DNA of 14,199 nucleotides from an uncultured Collinsella sp. (GTDB lineage Bacteria > Actinomycetota > Coriobacteriia > Coriobacteriales > Coriobacteriaceae), in contig CAUEQX010000037.1 of NCBI GenBank assembly GCA_959020035.1, positions 1 through 14,199 of the forward strand, in the 5' to 3' direction. The position numbers and the translations under genes were made by a program. Shown in pieces: positions 1 to 6,819 of the stretch (within the stretch, counting starts at the first letter, position 1; each line of letters opens with the position of its first letter). Under the pieces are notes generated by a model that was not told the origin of the DNA, made no database searches, and was given only the letters and a program-made list of their open reading frames with translations.

Positions 1-19
1 CCCCATTACAGTCTGAAGT

Positions 20-240
20 GGGCCACCGATAAATTTCGATGGCGAGCATTCGGCGCATTGCCTACGATACGGGCAAGCCCCGAGGGGCCGCCGATCGGGC
101 GCCTCCGGATGGCCGTCTGCCCCTGCCCCGTAGAGGGCCCGGGGGGTGTTGCCACCGGGGGCGCTCGCCGCTCCGGACGACTGATAGGAAACTGCCGGGC
201 GCAAGCGCCACGGCCAGGTAATGTGGGTGTCGCAGGGAGG
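20..240 (+). ncRNA. Candidate IS110 bridge RNA in the left non-coding region
   Basis: IS110-group elements are known to express a bridge RNA from the non-coding region before the recombinase gene; its two loops base-pair with target and donor DNA. This leader has no convincing gene but is rich in stem-loops: 22-43 (GCCA/TGGC outer stem with CGA/TCG inside), 77-88 (GCCC, CGAG loop, GGGC), and 194-214 (GCCG-GGCG, CAAG loop, CGCC-A-CGGC). The ten bases at 141-150 (GGGGGGTGTT) are the exact reverse complement of 1539-1548 at the right tip, as a donor guide would be. The ends given are estimates. The RNA itself is inferred from family knowledge, not seen. Confidence 0.55.
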
Positions 241-275
241 GGTTCCGATCGGCCTACCGATTGGAGGATAACACC

Positions 276-1433
276 GTGGCACCACCTAGAATGCCGGAAG
301 CCGTCATCGGGCTCGATGTCGGGAAATTGTCCCATTGGGCATGCGTCGCGACCCGGGACGGCGAGATACTGCTGAGCGCCCCCGTCGCGAACAGGGAGGG
401 CGATCTGGACTCGCTGTTCGGCCGCTTCCCCGACGCGCTCGTGGTCGTCGACCAGTCGCGCAACATAGGCGCCCTCGCGCTCGCCCGCGCCAAGGCGGCC
501 GGGATGTCGGCGGCGTACCTGCCGGGACTCGCGGCACACGGGGCCGCCAGGCTCTTCGCCGGCGACGCCAAGACCGACGAGCGGGACGCAATGGTCATCG
601 CGAAGACGGCGCTGGGCATCCCCGACGCACTCCTGCCGGTCGGGGATCCGGGCCCGACGGTCGCGGCGGCGAGGGCGCTGGCCGCCCAGAGAAACTTCCT
701 GACCTGCGAAAACACCAGGAGCAAGAACCGGCTGCGCAGCATCCTGCTGGAATCGTGCCCCGCCTTCGAGGCGTTGGTCGACCTGTCCGACGGTCCCCAG
801 CTGAGGCTCATGGCATCCCTCGGCGGGGCCTGGTCGGTGGCCGACGCCGGGCCCCGCAGGGCGGCGGCGCTCACGCGCGGGGCGGCGCGCGGCAAGATCG
901 AGGCCCTCGTCCGCTCGACGGCCTCCTCGACAAGGCCGGACGCGGCGGCCATCGCCGCCGAGGACCGGGCGGTGAGGCTGCTCGCGCGCAGGATCTCCGA
1001 GAACTCGGCGGAGATCGATGTGATCACGGCGGAGATATCCGCCCTCCTCGAGGGCGACGATACCTACCGATGCCTCCTGACGGTGCCGGGGATCGGCCCC
1101 AAAACCGCTTCCGAGCTCGTGATCTCCATAGATATCGAAGACTTCCCAAGCCACGACAGGCTCGCGTCGTACTGCGGCCTGGCGCCGCGCAACCGCCAGT
1201 CGGGGACCTCGATCTCCTCGGTGACGGCATCGCGCCAAGGCAACAAGAGGCTGAAGAACCTGCTCATATTCTCGTGCAACTGCCTTACCCGGACGGAGGG
1301 AAGATGGGGCGATTACTACGCTAGGTGCCGAGAGCGGGGCATGCCGCACGGCAAGGCGCTCAAGGCGCTGGCACGAAAGAGGCTGAAGGTCATCTACGCG
1401 ATCATGCGGGACAGGGTGCCCTACGCCGCCTAG
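276..1433 (+). CDS. IS110-family transposase (DEDD recombinase)
   Basis: This enzyme catalyses excision and insertion of the element, in the known family guided by the bridge RNA. Numbered from the GTG at 276 (385 residues), the N-terminal RuvC-like domain shows D14 in GLDVGK, D59 in VVVDQ, and D101 and D104 in KTDERDA. The second acidic position is Asp rather than the Glu seen in IS621, which fits a subgroup with the same VDQ...YLPGL...KTD.RDA pattern. The C-terminal Tnp_20 domain has a helix-hairpin-helix (LLTVPGIGPKTASELV, about residues 267-282) and a Ser-Gly at 309-310 in the expected place of the catalytic serine. GTG at 276 is preferred because GGAGG at 263-267 lies eight bases before it; the in-frame TTG at 261 overlaps that site. 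The length is normal and no frameshift is seen, so the gene is probably intact. It is the only plus-strand gene here. Confidence 0.93.
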   Translation: MAPPRMPEAVIGLDVGKLSHWACVATRDGEILLSAPVANREGDLDSLFGRFPDALVVVDQSRNIGALALARAKAAGMSAAYLPGLAAHGAARLFAGDAKTDERDAMVIAKTALGIPDALLPVGDPGPTVAAARALAAQRNFLTCENTRSKNRLRSILLESCPAFEALVDLSDGPQLRLMASLGGAWSVADAGPRRAAALTRGAARGKIEALVRSTASSTRPDAAAIAAEDRAVRLLARRISENSAEIDVITAEISALLEGDDTYRCLLTVPGIGPKTASELVISIDIEDFPSHDRLASYCGLAPRNRQSGTSISSVTASRQGNKRLKNLLIFSCNCLTRTEGRWGDYYARCRERGMPHGKALKALARKRLKVIYAIMRDRVPYAA

Positions 1434-1440
1434 TCGAAGC

Positions 1441-1476
1441 GCTCCGAACAGATTGGAGCCCATCGGCCGAAAGGCC
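1441..1476 (+). other. Two small hairpins after the transposase gene
   Basis: GCTCC (1441-1445) pairs with GGAGC (1455-1459), and GGCC (1465-1468) pairs with GGCC (1473-1476) around a GAAA tetraloop. They start seven bases after the transposase stop codon and have no T-run, so they are not typical intrinsic terminators. They may be structural parts of the right end or protect the mRNA 3' end. Confidence 0.4.
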
Positions 1477-1522
1477 TGGCGTTAGCATGTCGCGATTCAA
1501 TCTCGAAAACAGCATTGCCCAG

Positions 1523-1528
1523 TTGACA
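1523..1528 (+). promoter_or_regulatory. Outward-facing TTGACA (-35 box) near the IS right tip
   Basis: A perfect sigma-70 -35 hexamer lies about 15 bases inside the C-run at the right end. In IS110-family elements the excised circle joins right to left end and can build a promoter, with the -35 box from the right end and the -10 box from the left end. The first bases of the window contain only a modest -10 candidate (TACAGT at 7-12), and its spacing across the joint would be about 20 bases, so the second half is not convincing here. The box could also drive outward transcription. Confidence 0.4.
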
Positions 1529-1548
1529 AAACTATAGGAACACCCCCC

Positions 1549-3696
1549 GCTGACGGGAACCGTGGGGTACGACTCGAACAGCAGCTTCTCGCGGTCGACA
1601 AAGAGATTGGGGGCAGCCGCGGTCCGGTCGCGCCCCGTGCCGGGTGCCTGTGCCTCGCAAGCACCCTGCGGACGCAGCTCCTCCGCCGCGGGAACCTCGC
1701 GCACGAGCTCATCCCATGAGATGGCGCCGCCGCGCGGGCAGCGATTGCCCGTGACGTAAAGCGAGCCGTCGCCAAATGCCACGACCGCGCGCTGGCAGCG
1801 GTTGTTGCACCGACGGCAGGTAACGCCGCCGAACTCGCGATGCTCGAAGCGCTCCACGGCATCGAGCCCGATAAACGACGTGCCGGCGTCGCCCTTGCGG
1901 CATTCCTCGCGCGCGAGCAGGGCGATACCGATAGCGCCCATCAGCCCCGGGTGGGGCGCACGCGTGACGGGTTTGCCCAGATACTGCTCGAATGCGCGCA
2001 GCACCGCGTCGTTTCGGAACGTGCCGCCCTGGACGACGACTTTGTCGCCCAGACGGTTGAGATTTGAAACGCGAATGACCTTGGTGAACACGTTCTCGAT
2101 AATCGAACGGCAGAGACCGGCCATGATGTCGCCCGGACCCTTACCGCGCCGCTGCTCGGAAACGACGCTGCTGTTCATGAACACCGTGCAGCGGCTGCCG
2201 AGAACGGCGGGGGCTTTGGACGAAAATGCCTCGGTCGCGATATCCTCAACGGCTATTCCGAGGTTTTTGGCAAAACCCTCGAGGAACGAGCCGCAGCCCG
2301 CAGAGCACGCCTCGTTGACGACGATATCGGTCAGCACGCCGTGGTTGAGCCAGATGGCCTTCATATCCTGTCCGCCGATGTCGAGCACGAAGGTCGCATC
2401 GGGAACGCATGCGCACGCGGCGCGGGCGTGCGCGACCGTCTCGACCGTATGGTAGTCGGCGTGGAACGCGCGCGCGAAAAGCTCCTCGCCGTATCCCGTG
2501 GTGCCCACGGCATCGATCGCAAGCGTGACTCCCGCTGTCTCCCAGCGGTTCTTCAAGCTGACAAGACCCTGTTGGGCGACGTCGAGCGGTCTGCCGTTAT
2601 TAGACGCGTAGAACGAATCGACAAGCTCACCCGCCTCATCGACCAGGGCGAACTTGGTCGTCGTGCTCCCCGAATCGATACCGAGCGCCACACGCACCGT
2701 CTCTCCGGGCGCATACGCATCCGGACCCTTTGCCGGCGTCTCTTTGCCATGGCGTGCCGTAAAATCCGCCTGCTCGGCAGGTGTGGCAAAAAAGGGCTGG
2801 GCAAGACGTCCCTCCCCGCTTGCGGGCGCGACCGTCTCGAGCTTATCCAGCCGGACAAAAGCGTCGGGAAGGTCGATCGGTTGGGACGATGCGAACATGT
2901 CGGTCAGCGACAGGGCGGCACCGCGCGCGACCATGATCTGCGGATCGCGCGGGACGATAACCTGATCGTCCGATAGATTCAGTTGCTCCCGGAACACGCG
3001 GACCAGTGTGGGGTTGTAGGCGAGCGTACCGCCCTCGAAGATTACCGGCGGCTCGATGTCGATACCCTGGGCCAGACCGCCGATCGTTTGGCGGGCGACC
3101 GCGTGAAGCGCCGAAAGCGCCAGGTCGGTGGTAGGAATGCCCTCGTTGAGCAGCGGCTGGATATCGGTCTTTGCGTACACGCCGCAGCGGCCCGAGACCT
3201 CGTGGACGGTCGTTCCCCGGCTTGCGAGCTGCTCGAACTCGCCCGATTCGGTGCCGACCCCCATGAGCTTTGCCATCTCGTCGATAAATGCACCGGTACC
3301 GCCTGCGCACGAGCCGTTCATGCGCATGTCGGCAACCTCGATGTCTCCCTTATCGTTGGTGCGGAAGAAGATCATCTTGGCGTCTTGGCCGCCCAGCTCG
3401 ATGGCGCAGCGCGTCTGCGGATAGAACCTGCTGATCGCGAGCGCGTTGGCGACCACCTCCTGAACGTACGAGGCGCCCAGCGCGGTCGCGATATCGCGCG
3501 CACCCGAGCCGGTCACCGCAACGCGCAGTGACTCATGGGGAAAGCGCTCGGCGAGCTCGCCGAGCATGGCGCGCACGCTCGCTGTCTGATACGCCCCGTG
3601 GCGGCGATAGCCCTACCACGCCTCGGTCATATCCTCGTGCATCTCGTAGACTTTGTTCGTCGTCGACCCTACGTCCAGTCCTACTAGCAACGCCAT
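1549..3696 (-). pseudogene. 2-hydroxyacyl-CoA dehydratase activase (BadF/BcrA/HgdC family), broken by amber codon and IS110
   Basis: Activases of this family use ATP to pass an electron from a [4Fe-4S] cluster to 2-hydroxyacyl-CoA dehydratases in amino-acid fermentation. From the ATG at 3696 the frame begins MALLVGLDVGSTTNKV, an ASKHA phosphate loop. Two ASKHA domains follow: about 1-275, with cluster-type cysteines C130 and C171, and about 334-595 (GIDSGSTTTKF), with C464 and C503. Next is a cysteine region at 627-653 (CRRCNNRC...GNRC) typical of the large multidomain form. Two lesions are seen: TAG at codon 28 (3613-3615), between ...TEAW and GYRRHGAY, and loss of the frame at codon 716, where the IS110 element begins. 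Large family members are about twice this length, so the C-terminal half should lie left of the element. Restart at the downstream ATG (3576) would lack the first phosphate loop. GGAG lies four bases before the ATG. The amber codon could be a sequencing error; the IS insertion alone truncates the protein. Confidence 0.9.
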
Positions 3697-3728
3697 AATG
3701 CTCCGTCTCTCGCATTTTTCCCGCTAGA

Positions 3729-3766
3729 GATATACCACTCTACGTAATACAACAGACTGTTGTATT
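3729..3766 (-). promoter_or_regulatory. Promoter region of the activase with a 21-base perfect palindrome (operator candidate)
   Basis: AATACAACAG (3746-3755) and CTGTTGTATT (3757-3766) are exact reverse complements around one central base. Read on the minus strand, TATATC (3734-3729) preceded by TGG looks like an extended -10 box, about 33 bases before the activase ATG. The palindrome then covers the -35 region, where a repressor would block RNA polymerase. The size and symmetry suit a dimeric TetR-type repressor; this is inference, and no regulator gene is in the window. Confidence 0.55.
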
Positions 3767-3778
3767 TAAACTCCGTAT

Positions 3779-3811
3779 AAAAAGCGGCTGCCGAAACGCT
3801 TCAGCAGCCGC
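3779..3811 (-). terminator. Intrinsic terminator downstream of the DUF2798-type gene
   Basis: Read on the minus strand, GCGGCTGC (3811-3804) pairs with GCAGCCGC (3791-3784), and TTTTT follows at 3783-3779. It lies about 165 bases after the stop of the 3978-4526 gene and just before the activase promoter, so it separates the two units. The stretch 3812-3977 holds no gene I can support. Confidence 0.85.
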
Positions 3812-3977
3812 CGAATGCACCAACAGATTGTTCTGCGCGCTAGCACGTCGGGCAACGGAGCAGCACGGGCCCTCCGGTCATGCGCACCGCTCACGCCCGC
3901 GATGTCGCCGAGAGAGCTATCCACGCTTTGGGCTCCAACCAAGCAAGTCGCCCGCGCTCAGCAGATCCCTAAGCGAG

Positions 3978-4526
3978 CTACTCGCACTCAGGAGCCATAG
4001 CCTGCTCCAAGAGCTCGGCATGCTCCTCCTCGAAAACCGTCCCCACAGGGAAGGTGCGACGGAAGACGAAGCGGGAAATCGGACCGGCTACCAAAAGGTT
4101 CCACGGCAGCGCCATCACAAAATTATGCGGGATGTTGATCATCCAGATCGCGGGCACGGAATACAGGTTCGCAAGGATGCCGCCGGGCATGTGCGTCAGA
4201 CCCTCACAGGCACCGTACAGCGACATGATGATGACCATGGGAACGACCATGCAGGAGCTGACGGCAAGCGTCATGGCAAGCGGCGAACTCTTGCCCGGCG
4301 TGACCAGGAATTTAAAGGCGAAACCCTTGGCAAGGGGGCTGGCAACAAACCAGTCGCAGCACATGGCAAAAATGTAGGCAACGGGGAAGCCGAGCCACGC
4401 GGCGGCAACAACCTCGCCGTTGATGGCCCCATGCTGCAGGGCAACGTTGTAGATGCTCATCCAGAGCACCATGCAAAAGCACATGATAAAGGTGAACAGC
4501 AGGCTCTCTCGTTTGTTGATAGGCAT
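3978..4526 (-). CDS. DUF2798-type four-helix membrane protein of unknown function
   Basis: The 182-residue protein has four clear hydrophobic segments, at about residues 9-29, 38-62, 81-104 and 118-145. The two halves look alike: each has a helix rich in Met/Cys/Val followed by a helix with Ala-Gly/Pro-Trp residues (LGFPVAYIFAMCCDWFVASPLA and PHNFVMALPWNLLVAGPISR). Such tandem repeats are characteristic of DUF2798 proteins. The C-terminus (EEEHAELLEQ) is acidic and probably cytoplasmic. I know of no established role for the family and propose none. The start is uncertain: ATG at 4526 (MPINKRES) and ATG at 4535 are both in frame near AAAGGA; the second spacing is only two bases, so 4526 is preferred. 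The gene stands alone between terminators and has an unusual hairpin directly upstream. Confidence 0.75.
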   Translation of the reverse strand: MPINKRESLLFTFIMCFCMVLWMSIYNVALQHGAINGEVVAAAWLGFPVAYIFAMCCDWFVASPLAKGFAFKFLVTPGKSSPLAMTLAVSSCMVVPMVIIMSLYGACEGLTHMPGGILANLYSVPAIWMINIPHNFVMALPWNLLVAGPISRFVFRRTFPVGTVFEEEHAELLEQAMAPECE

Positions 4527-4570
4527 AAAGGGCATTGTCCTTTCTGTGTTACGCCGCGGCACCACGCAAC

Positions 4571-4620
4571 AAAAACGGGCGGGCAAGATGGAGCTGTTGG
4601 GACTTCATCTCGCCCGCCCG
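4571..4620 (-). terminator. Strong terminator-like hairpin just before the DUF2798-type gene (possible attenuator)
   Basis: On the minus strand CGGGCGGGCGAGATG (4620-4606) pairs with CATCTTGCCCGCCCG (4590-4576), 15 pairs with one mismatch, followed by TTTTTGTT. This is a textbook intrinsic terminator. It lies 220 bases after the thrE-like stop codon but only about 45 bases before the next start codon, leaving little room for a promoter between them. It either ends the exporter transcript or acts as an attenuator for the downstream gene. Confidence 0.8.
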
Positions 4621-4737
4621 TGGTACGTGCGTCTGCGACTACTTATGTGGTGGAACTACCCTAACACGAACGGCGCGCGCTTCGTAAGCGTTGAGTTTAT
4701 GGAGATGCAGGGCACCAATAATCCCCCGACCCCATAA

Positions 4738-4803
4738 GTTGCGGTGGAATACGGACTGTTTTGACCCTTTAAGCAACAATTCAGTCCCTATTTCACCGCA
4801 ACT
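4738..4803. repeat. Imperfect palindromic repeat (REP/MITE-like), 22-base arms
   Basis: The left arm begins AGTTGCGGTGGAATACGGAC at 4738 and the right arm ends at 4803 with CCTATTTCACCGCAACT. The arms are reverse complements over 22 bases with two mismatches, around a loop of about 22 bases. No T-run follows on either strand. The size and the GGACTG/CAGTCC core fit a dispersed palindromic element in the intergenic space rather than a terminator. Confidence 0.65.
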
Positions 4804-4806
4804 CAT

Positions 4807-4839
4807 TTGGTGCAAAGTAACCTGTCCCCCTTGCACCAA
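4807..4839. repeat. Second palindromic element abutting the exporter stop codon
   Basis: TTGGTGCAA (4807-4815) and TTGCACCAA (4831-4839) are exact reverse complements around a 15-base loop containing CCTGTCCCCC. The right arm ends on the base before the stop codon of the ThrE-like gene. It lacks a terminator T-run. It may form the end of that mRNA, and it sits three bases from the larger palindrome, so the two may be one compound element. Confidence 0.6.
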
Positions 4840-6408
4840 TTAGCTGGTATGGCGCCAGCGAGGGTCGGTGAGGGTTCTCGCCACGCCCAAGCCAACGGGC
4901 AGAAACGCCACGATGAGCACTGCGCGCACAAACCAGCCGAGCATGTTGACCGTGTCGAAGGTGCACATGTAATACATAGAGCGATAGAGATACAGACCGG
5001 GCACCATAATGACAATCGAAGGCACCGTGAGGGCGATGCGCGGGTAGGTGAGCTTGACTTCGGCCAAGCTTGCCAGCAGACCCGATACCAGCGCGCCGAT
5101 AAACGCTGCTGCCTCGGGAGGCATTCCCGTGCTGAGGCCCAGGAAGGGAATCATCGTCGGCGCATCGACAAGGGTCAGACGCAGGGTATTGGACACGGCG
5201 CCGATCAACCCAGCTGCCGCGGCCATCTTTACCGGGCTGTTGAACATCACCGAGAAGCCGAATACGCCAACGAAGCTCATCACCACGCGCAGGAGCGTAA
5301 GGGCAAGCGGCGAAAGGCCCAGTGGGGCAAAGTCGTCCGGCGCCAGGCCAACACACTCGGCAACCATCCAACCTACGAGCGTCGCCATCACAATAATCGA
5401 TACGGCATATGAAAGGCGCTCGATACCGCTTCGCATGTCGAGCTTGGCGATGTCGAGGCCCGCCGTAATGAGCGGAAAGCCGGGAATCACAAAGAGCATG
5501 GCGCCGATATAGCCTTCTTGGTGCGACATTGCCCCCGGTATGACCTGGCCAAGGCCGAGCAATGCCAGCAGATACGAAACGCAAGCGAGCGCAACGCCGG
5601 TCGTCAGCGCGCTGAACTGACCAAGGCCTTGCTTGAGAATATGGGAGCGGGCAAAGTTGCCGACACCCGCGCCCACAAACGCGCAGGCCATCTCGATAGG
5701 GCCGCCGCCGAGCAAAAAGACGAAGGCGCCGCAAGCACAAGCTGCCGCAAGGCCCTGTTGCCAGGGAGAGTAATCGGGTTTTGAACTCTCAACGGTCTTG
5801 AGCATCTCGTGGTATTCGTGCACGGTAAACCGGCGCCCATACGTCTCGATTTCCTTTAAGAAGCTCTCCATCATCCAAATGCGATGGGTATTGACTCCCG
5901 TTGTGGGCAGGCTGACAACCTCGTTAAAGCAGTGGCCATCTTCGATGCAGGTGCACTCAAACGACAGAAGACTTAAGTCAACGTGGATGGTGACACCGAG
6001 TACGGCGGCAACACGATTCATGGTATCGCGCACGCGCCAGGCACCCGTTCCGCTTGCCAGCATAAGCATGCCGGTGCGGCAGATGATGGATGATTTATCG
6101 GTGAGCGGCGCATCGACGGCAAGCTCATCGCCTGCCGTCACGATCTGGTGCCAGTCAGTTTTCATATGGAGCGCGCCGGCACGAACGCCGTGGTGCATGG
6201 GGGCTCTCGAAAGCAGCGAGTCAAGGCGCGAAGGCTGTGGGGGCTCCGTTGATTCGTCCTCAACCTCATCAGTCTCTTCATCGACCAGATCAAAGGAATC
6301 AAGCGGCGCTGGCTCGCGACGGTCGATCAGCTCCTCGTCCTCATCATCAAAGTAATTGAACTGATCGAGCATGTCCTCTTCGATTGAACGCTCGCTCGCG
6401 TCGTCCAT
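4840..6408 (-). CDS. ThrE-type threonine/serine exporter, two-domain fusion
   Basis: A 522-residue inner-membrane protein of the ThrE family, which exports threonine and serine in Corynebacterium glutamicum. The order is an acidic tail (about 1-60, many Asp/Glu), a soluble ThrE domain (about 90-215, with SGTGAWRVRDTMNRVAAVLG), then about ten hydrophobic helices covering the ThrE and ThrE_2/DUF3815 membrane parts. In Escherichia coli the two parts are separate proteins (YjjP and YjjB); here they are fused, as in actinobacteria. ATG 6408 is supported by GGAAGGGAG ending seven bases upstream. The gene stands alone: the stop is followed by palindromic repeats, and the nearest upstream gene is more than 440 bases away beyond a terminator. 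The substrate is assigned from the family and could be another small amino acid. Confidence 0.87.
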   Translation of the reverse strand: MDDASERSIEEDMLDQFNYFDDEDEELIDRREPAPLDSFDLVDEETDEVEDESTEPPQPSRLDSLLSRAPMHHGVRAGALHMKTDWHQIVTAGDELAVDAPLTDKSSIICRTGMLMLASGTGAWRVRDTMNRVAAVLGVTIHVDLSLLSFECTCIEDGHCFNEVVSLPTTGVNTHRIWMMESFLKEIETYGRRFTVHEYHEMLKTVESSKPDYSPWQQGLAAACACGAFVFLLGGGPIEMACAFVGAGVGNFARSHILKQGLGQFSALTTGVALACVSYLLALLGLGQVIPGAMSHQEGYIGAMLFVIPGFPLITAGLDIAKLDMRSGIERLSYAVSIIVMATLVGWMVAECVGLAPDDFAPLGLSPLALTLLRVVMSFVGVFGFSVMFNSPVKMAAAAGLIGAVSNTLRLTLVDAPTMIPFLGLSTGMPPEAAAFIGALVSGLLASLAEVKLTYPRIALTVPSIVIMVPGLYLYRSMYYMCTFDTVNMLGWFVRAVLIVAFLPVGLGVARTLTDPRWRHTS

Positions 6409-6741
6409 ATAGACGCTCCCTTCCTACCGACTAACCCCCATCCTAGGCAGCAACGGCTAAAGGAAACATAAAAGAGACGGCTGTCATGCGAGCCATGTGC
6501 GCAATAGCCGTGGGTAGTCGTTTAATAACGTCCCCAATGACTACCAGTAACTCGACAAGGACTGTCCCCAAGTGCCGGCAGAAAAGGAACGTCCCTAAGT
6601 GCCAACCAGGGCAACACCGCAGATAGAGGACGGACAGCGAAAGCCCACCAGAGCGAGCAAGGTGCCTTCAAGAAAAATGGCGCCGCAGGTTGAGCATAAG
6701 TCAGCGAGCGGGTCGCATTTGAGACAAGGTGACGTGAAACG
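6409..6741. other. Gene-free stretch with short repeats
   Basis: No convincing gene is present on either strand; the open frames here are short, lack good ribosome sites and have no recognisable motif. The stretch must hold the promoter of the thrE-like gene, but I see no clear -35/-10 pair. It contains a 7-bp inverted repeat (GGTAGTC 6513-6519, GACTACC 6539-6545) and the GTCCC direct repeats listed separately. Confidence 0.5.
6564..6603. repeat. Direct repeats GTCCC(C/T)AAGTGCC
   Basis: GTCCCCAAGTGCC (6564-6576) recurs as GTCCCTAAGTGCC (6591-6603), one mismatch in 13 and 27 bases apart. A related CGTCCCCAA lies at 6529-6537 and a CTGTCCCCC at 4822-4830. They look like pieces of one dispersed intergenic repeat family. 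Association with a REP-type transposase is only a guess, since none is in the window. Confidence 0.5.
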
Positions 6742-6771
6742 AAAGGGCGCTGACCTTCTGGTCGCGCCCTT
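6735..6771 (-). terminator. Intrinsic terminator downstream of lysS
   Basis: On the minus strand AAGGGCGC-GACC (6771-6760) pairs with GGTC-(A)-GCGCCCTT (6755-6743) around a four-base loop, with one bulged base. TTTCGTTT follows. It lies about 80 bases after the lysS stop codon and is the likely end of that transcript. Confidence 0.75.
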
Positions 6772-6819
6772 GAAGTTGAACGTCAGATTGTCCAAATGCG
6801 GCCCGCGCAGCGTCGAGCC

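Larger units (their letters stand above)
1..1548 (+). mobile_element. IS110-family insertion sequence (left end at or beyond the window edge)
   Basis: A DEDD-type IS110 transposase gene is flanked by a long, structured, non-coding left region (1-275) and a short right region (1434-1548). A long leader before the gene is the layout of the IS110 group rather than the IS1111 group. The right boundary is placed at the run of six C at 1543-1548, because the interrupted activase reading frame is recognisable up to position 1549 and then loses all family resemblance. The left boundary is not seen. The window opens with CCCC, which resembles the C-run at the right end, so position 1 may be at or very near the left tip, perhaps because an assembly broke at a repeated element. 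No terminal inverted repeats or target duplication are visible, as is usual for this family. The element looks more GC-rich than the genes around it. Confidence 0.85.

Noticed and set aside
452..454. Asp instead of Glu at the second acidic position of the IS110 DEDD set, as a possible inactive enzyme
   Set aside because: Asp in VDQ with the following YLPGL and KTD.RDA pattern fits a subgroup of this family as I know it, so it is not evidence of inactivation.
6..1463. 485-codon open frame on the minus strand opposite the transposase
   Set aside because: It is very rich in Arg, Gly and Pro, as expected for a GC-rich antisense frame, and runs through the leader; no domain is recognisable.
3812..3977. 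Non-coding stretch between the DUF2798-type gene and its terminator, checked for a small RNA or gene remnant
   Set aside because: Only local GC-rich pairing and no recognisable RNA family or coding remnant.
4554..4564. T-box-like sequence on the minus strand (TGGTGCCGCGG) before the DUF2798-type gene
   Set aside because: It differs from the T-box consensus at the A after TGGN, lies after rather than before the terminator hairpin, and no specifier loop or aminoacyl-tRNA-related gene is present.
6595..6795. 66-codon open frame on the minus strand containing several Cys
   Set aside because: It runs through the lysS terminator hairpin and the GTCCC repeat, and has no ribosome site or family motif.
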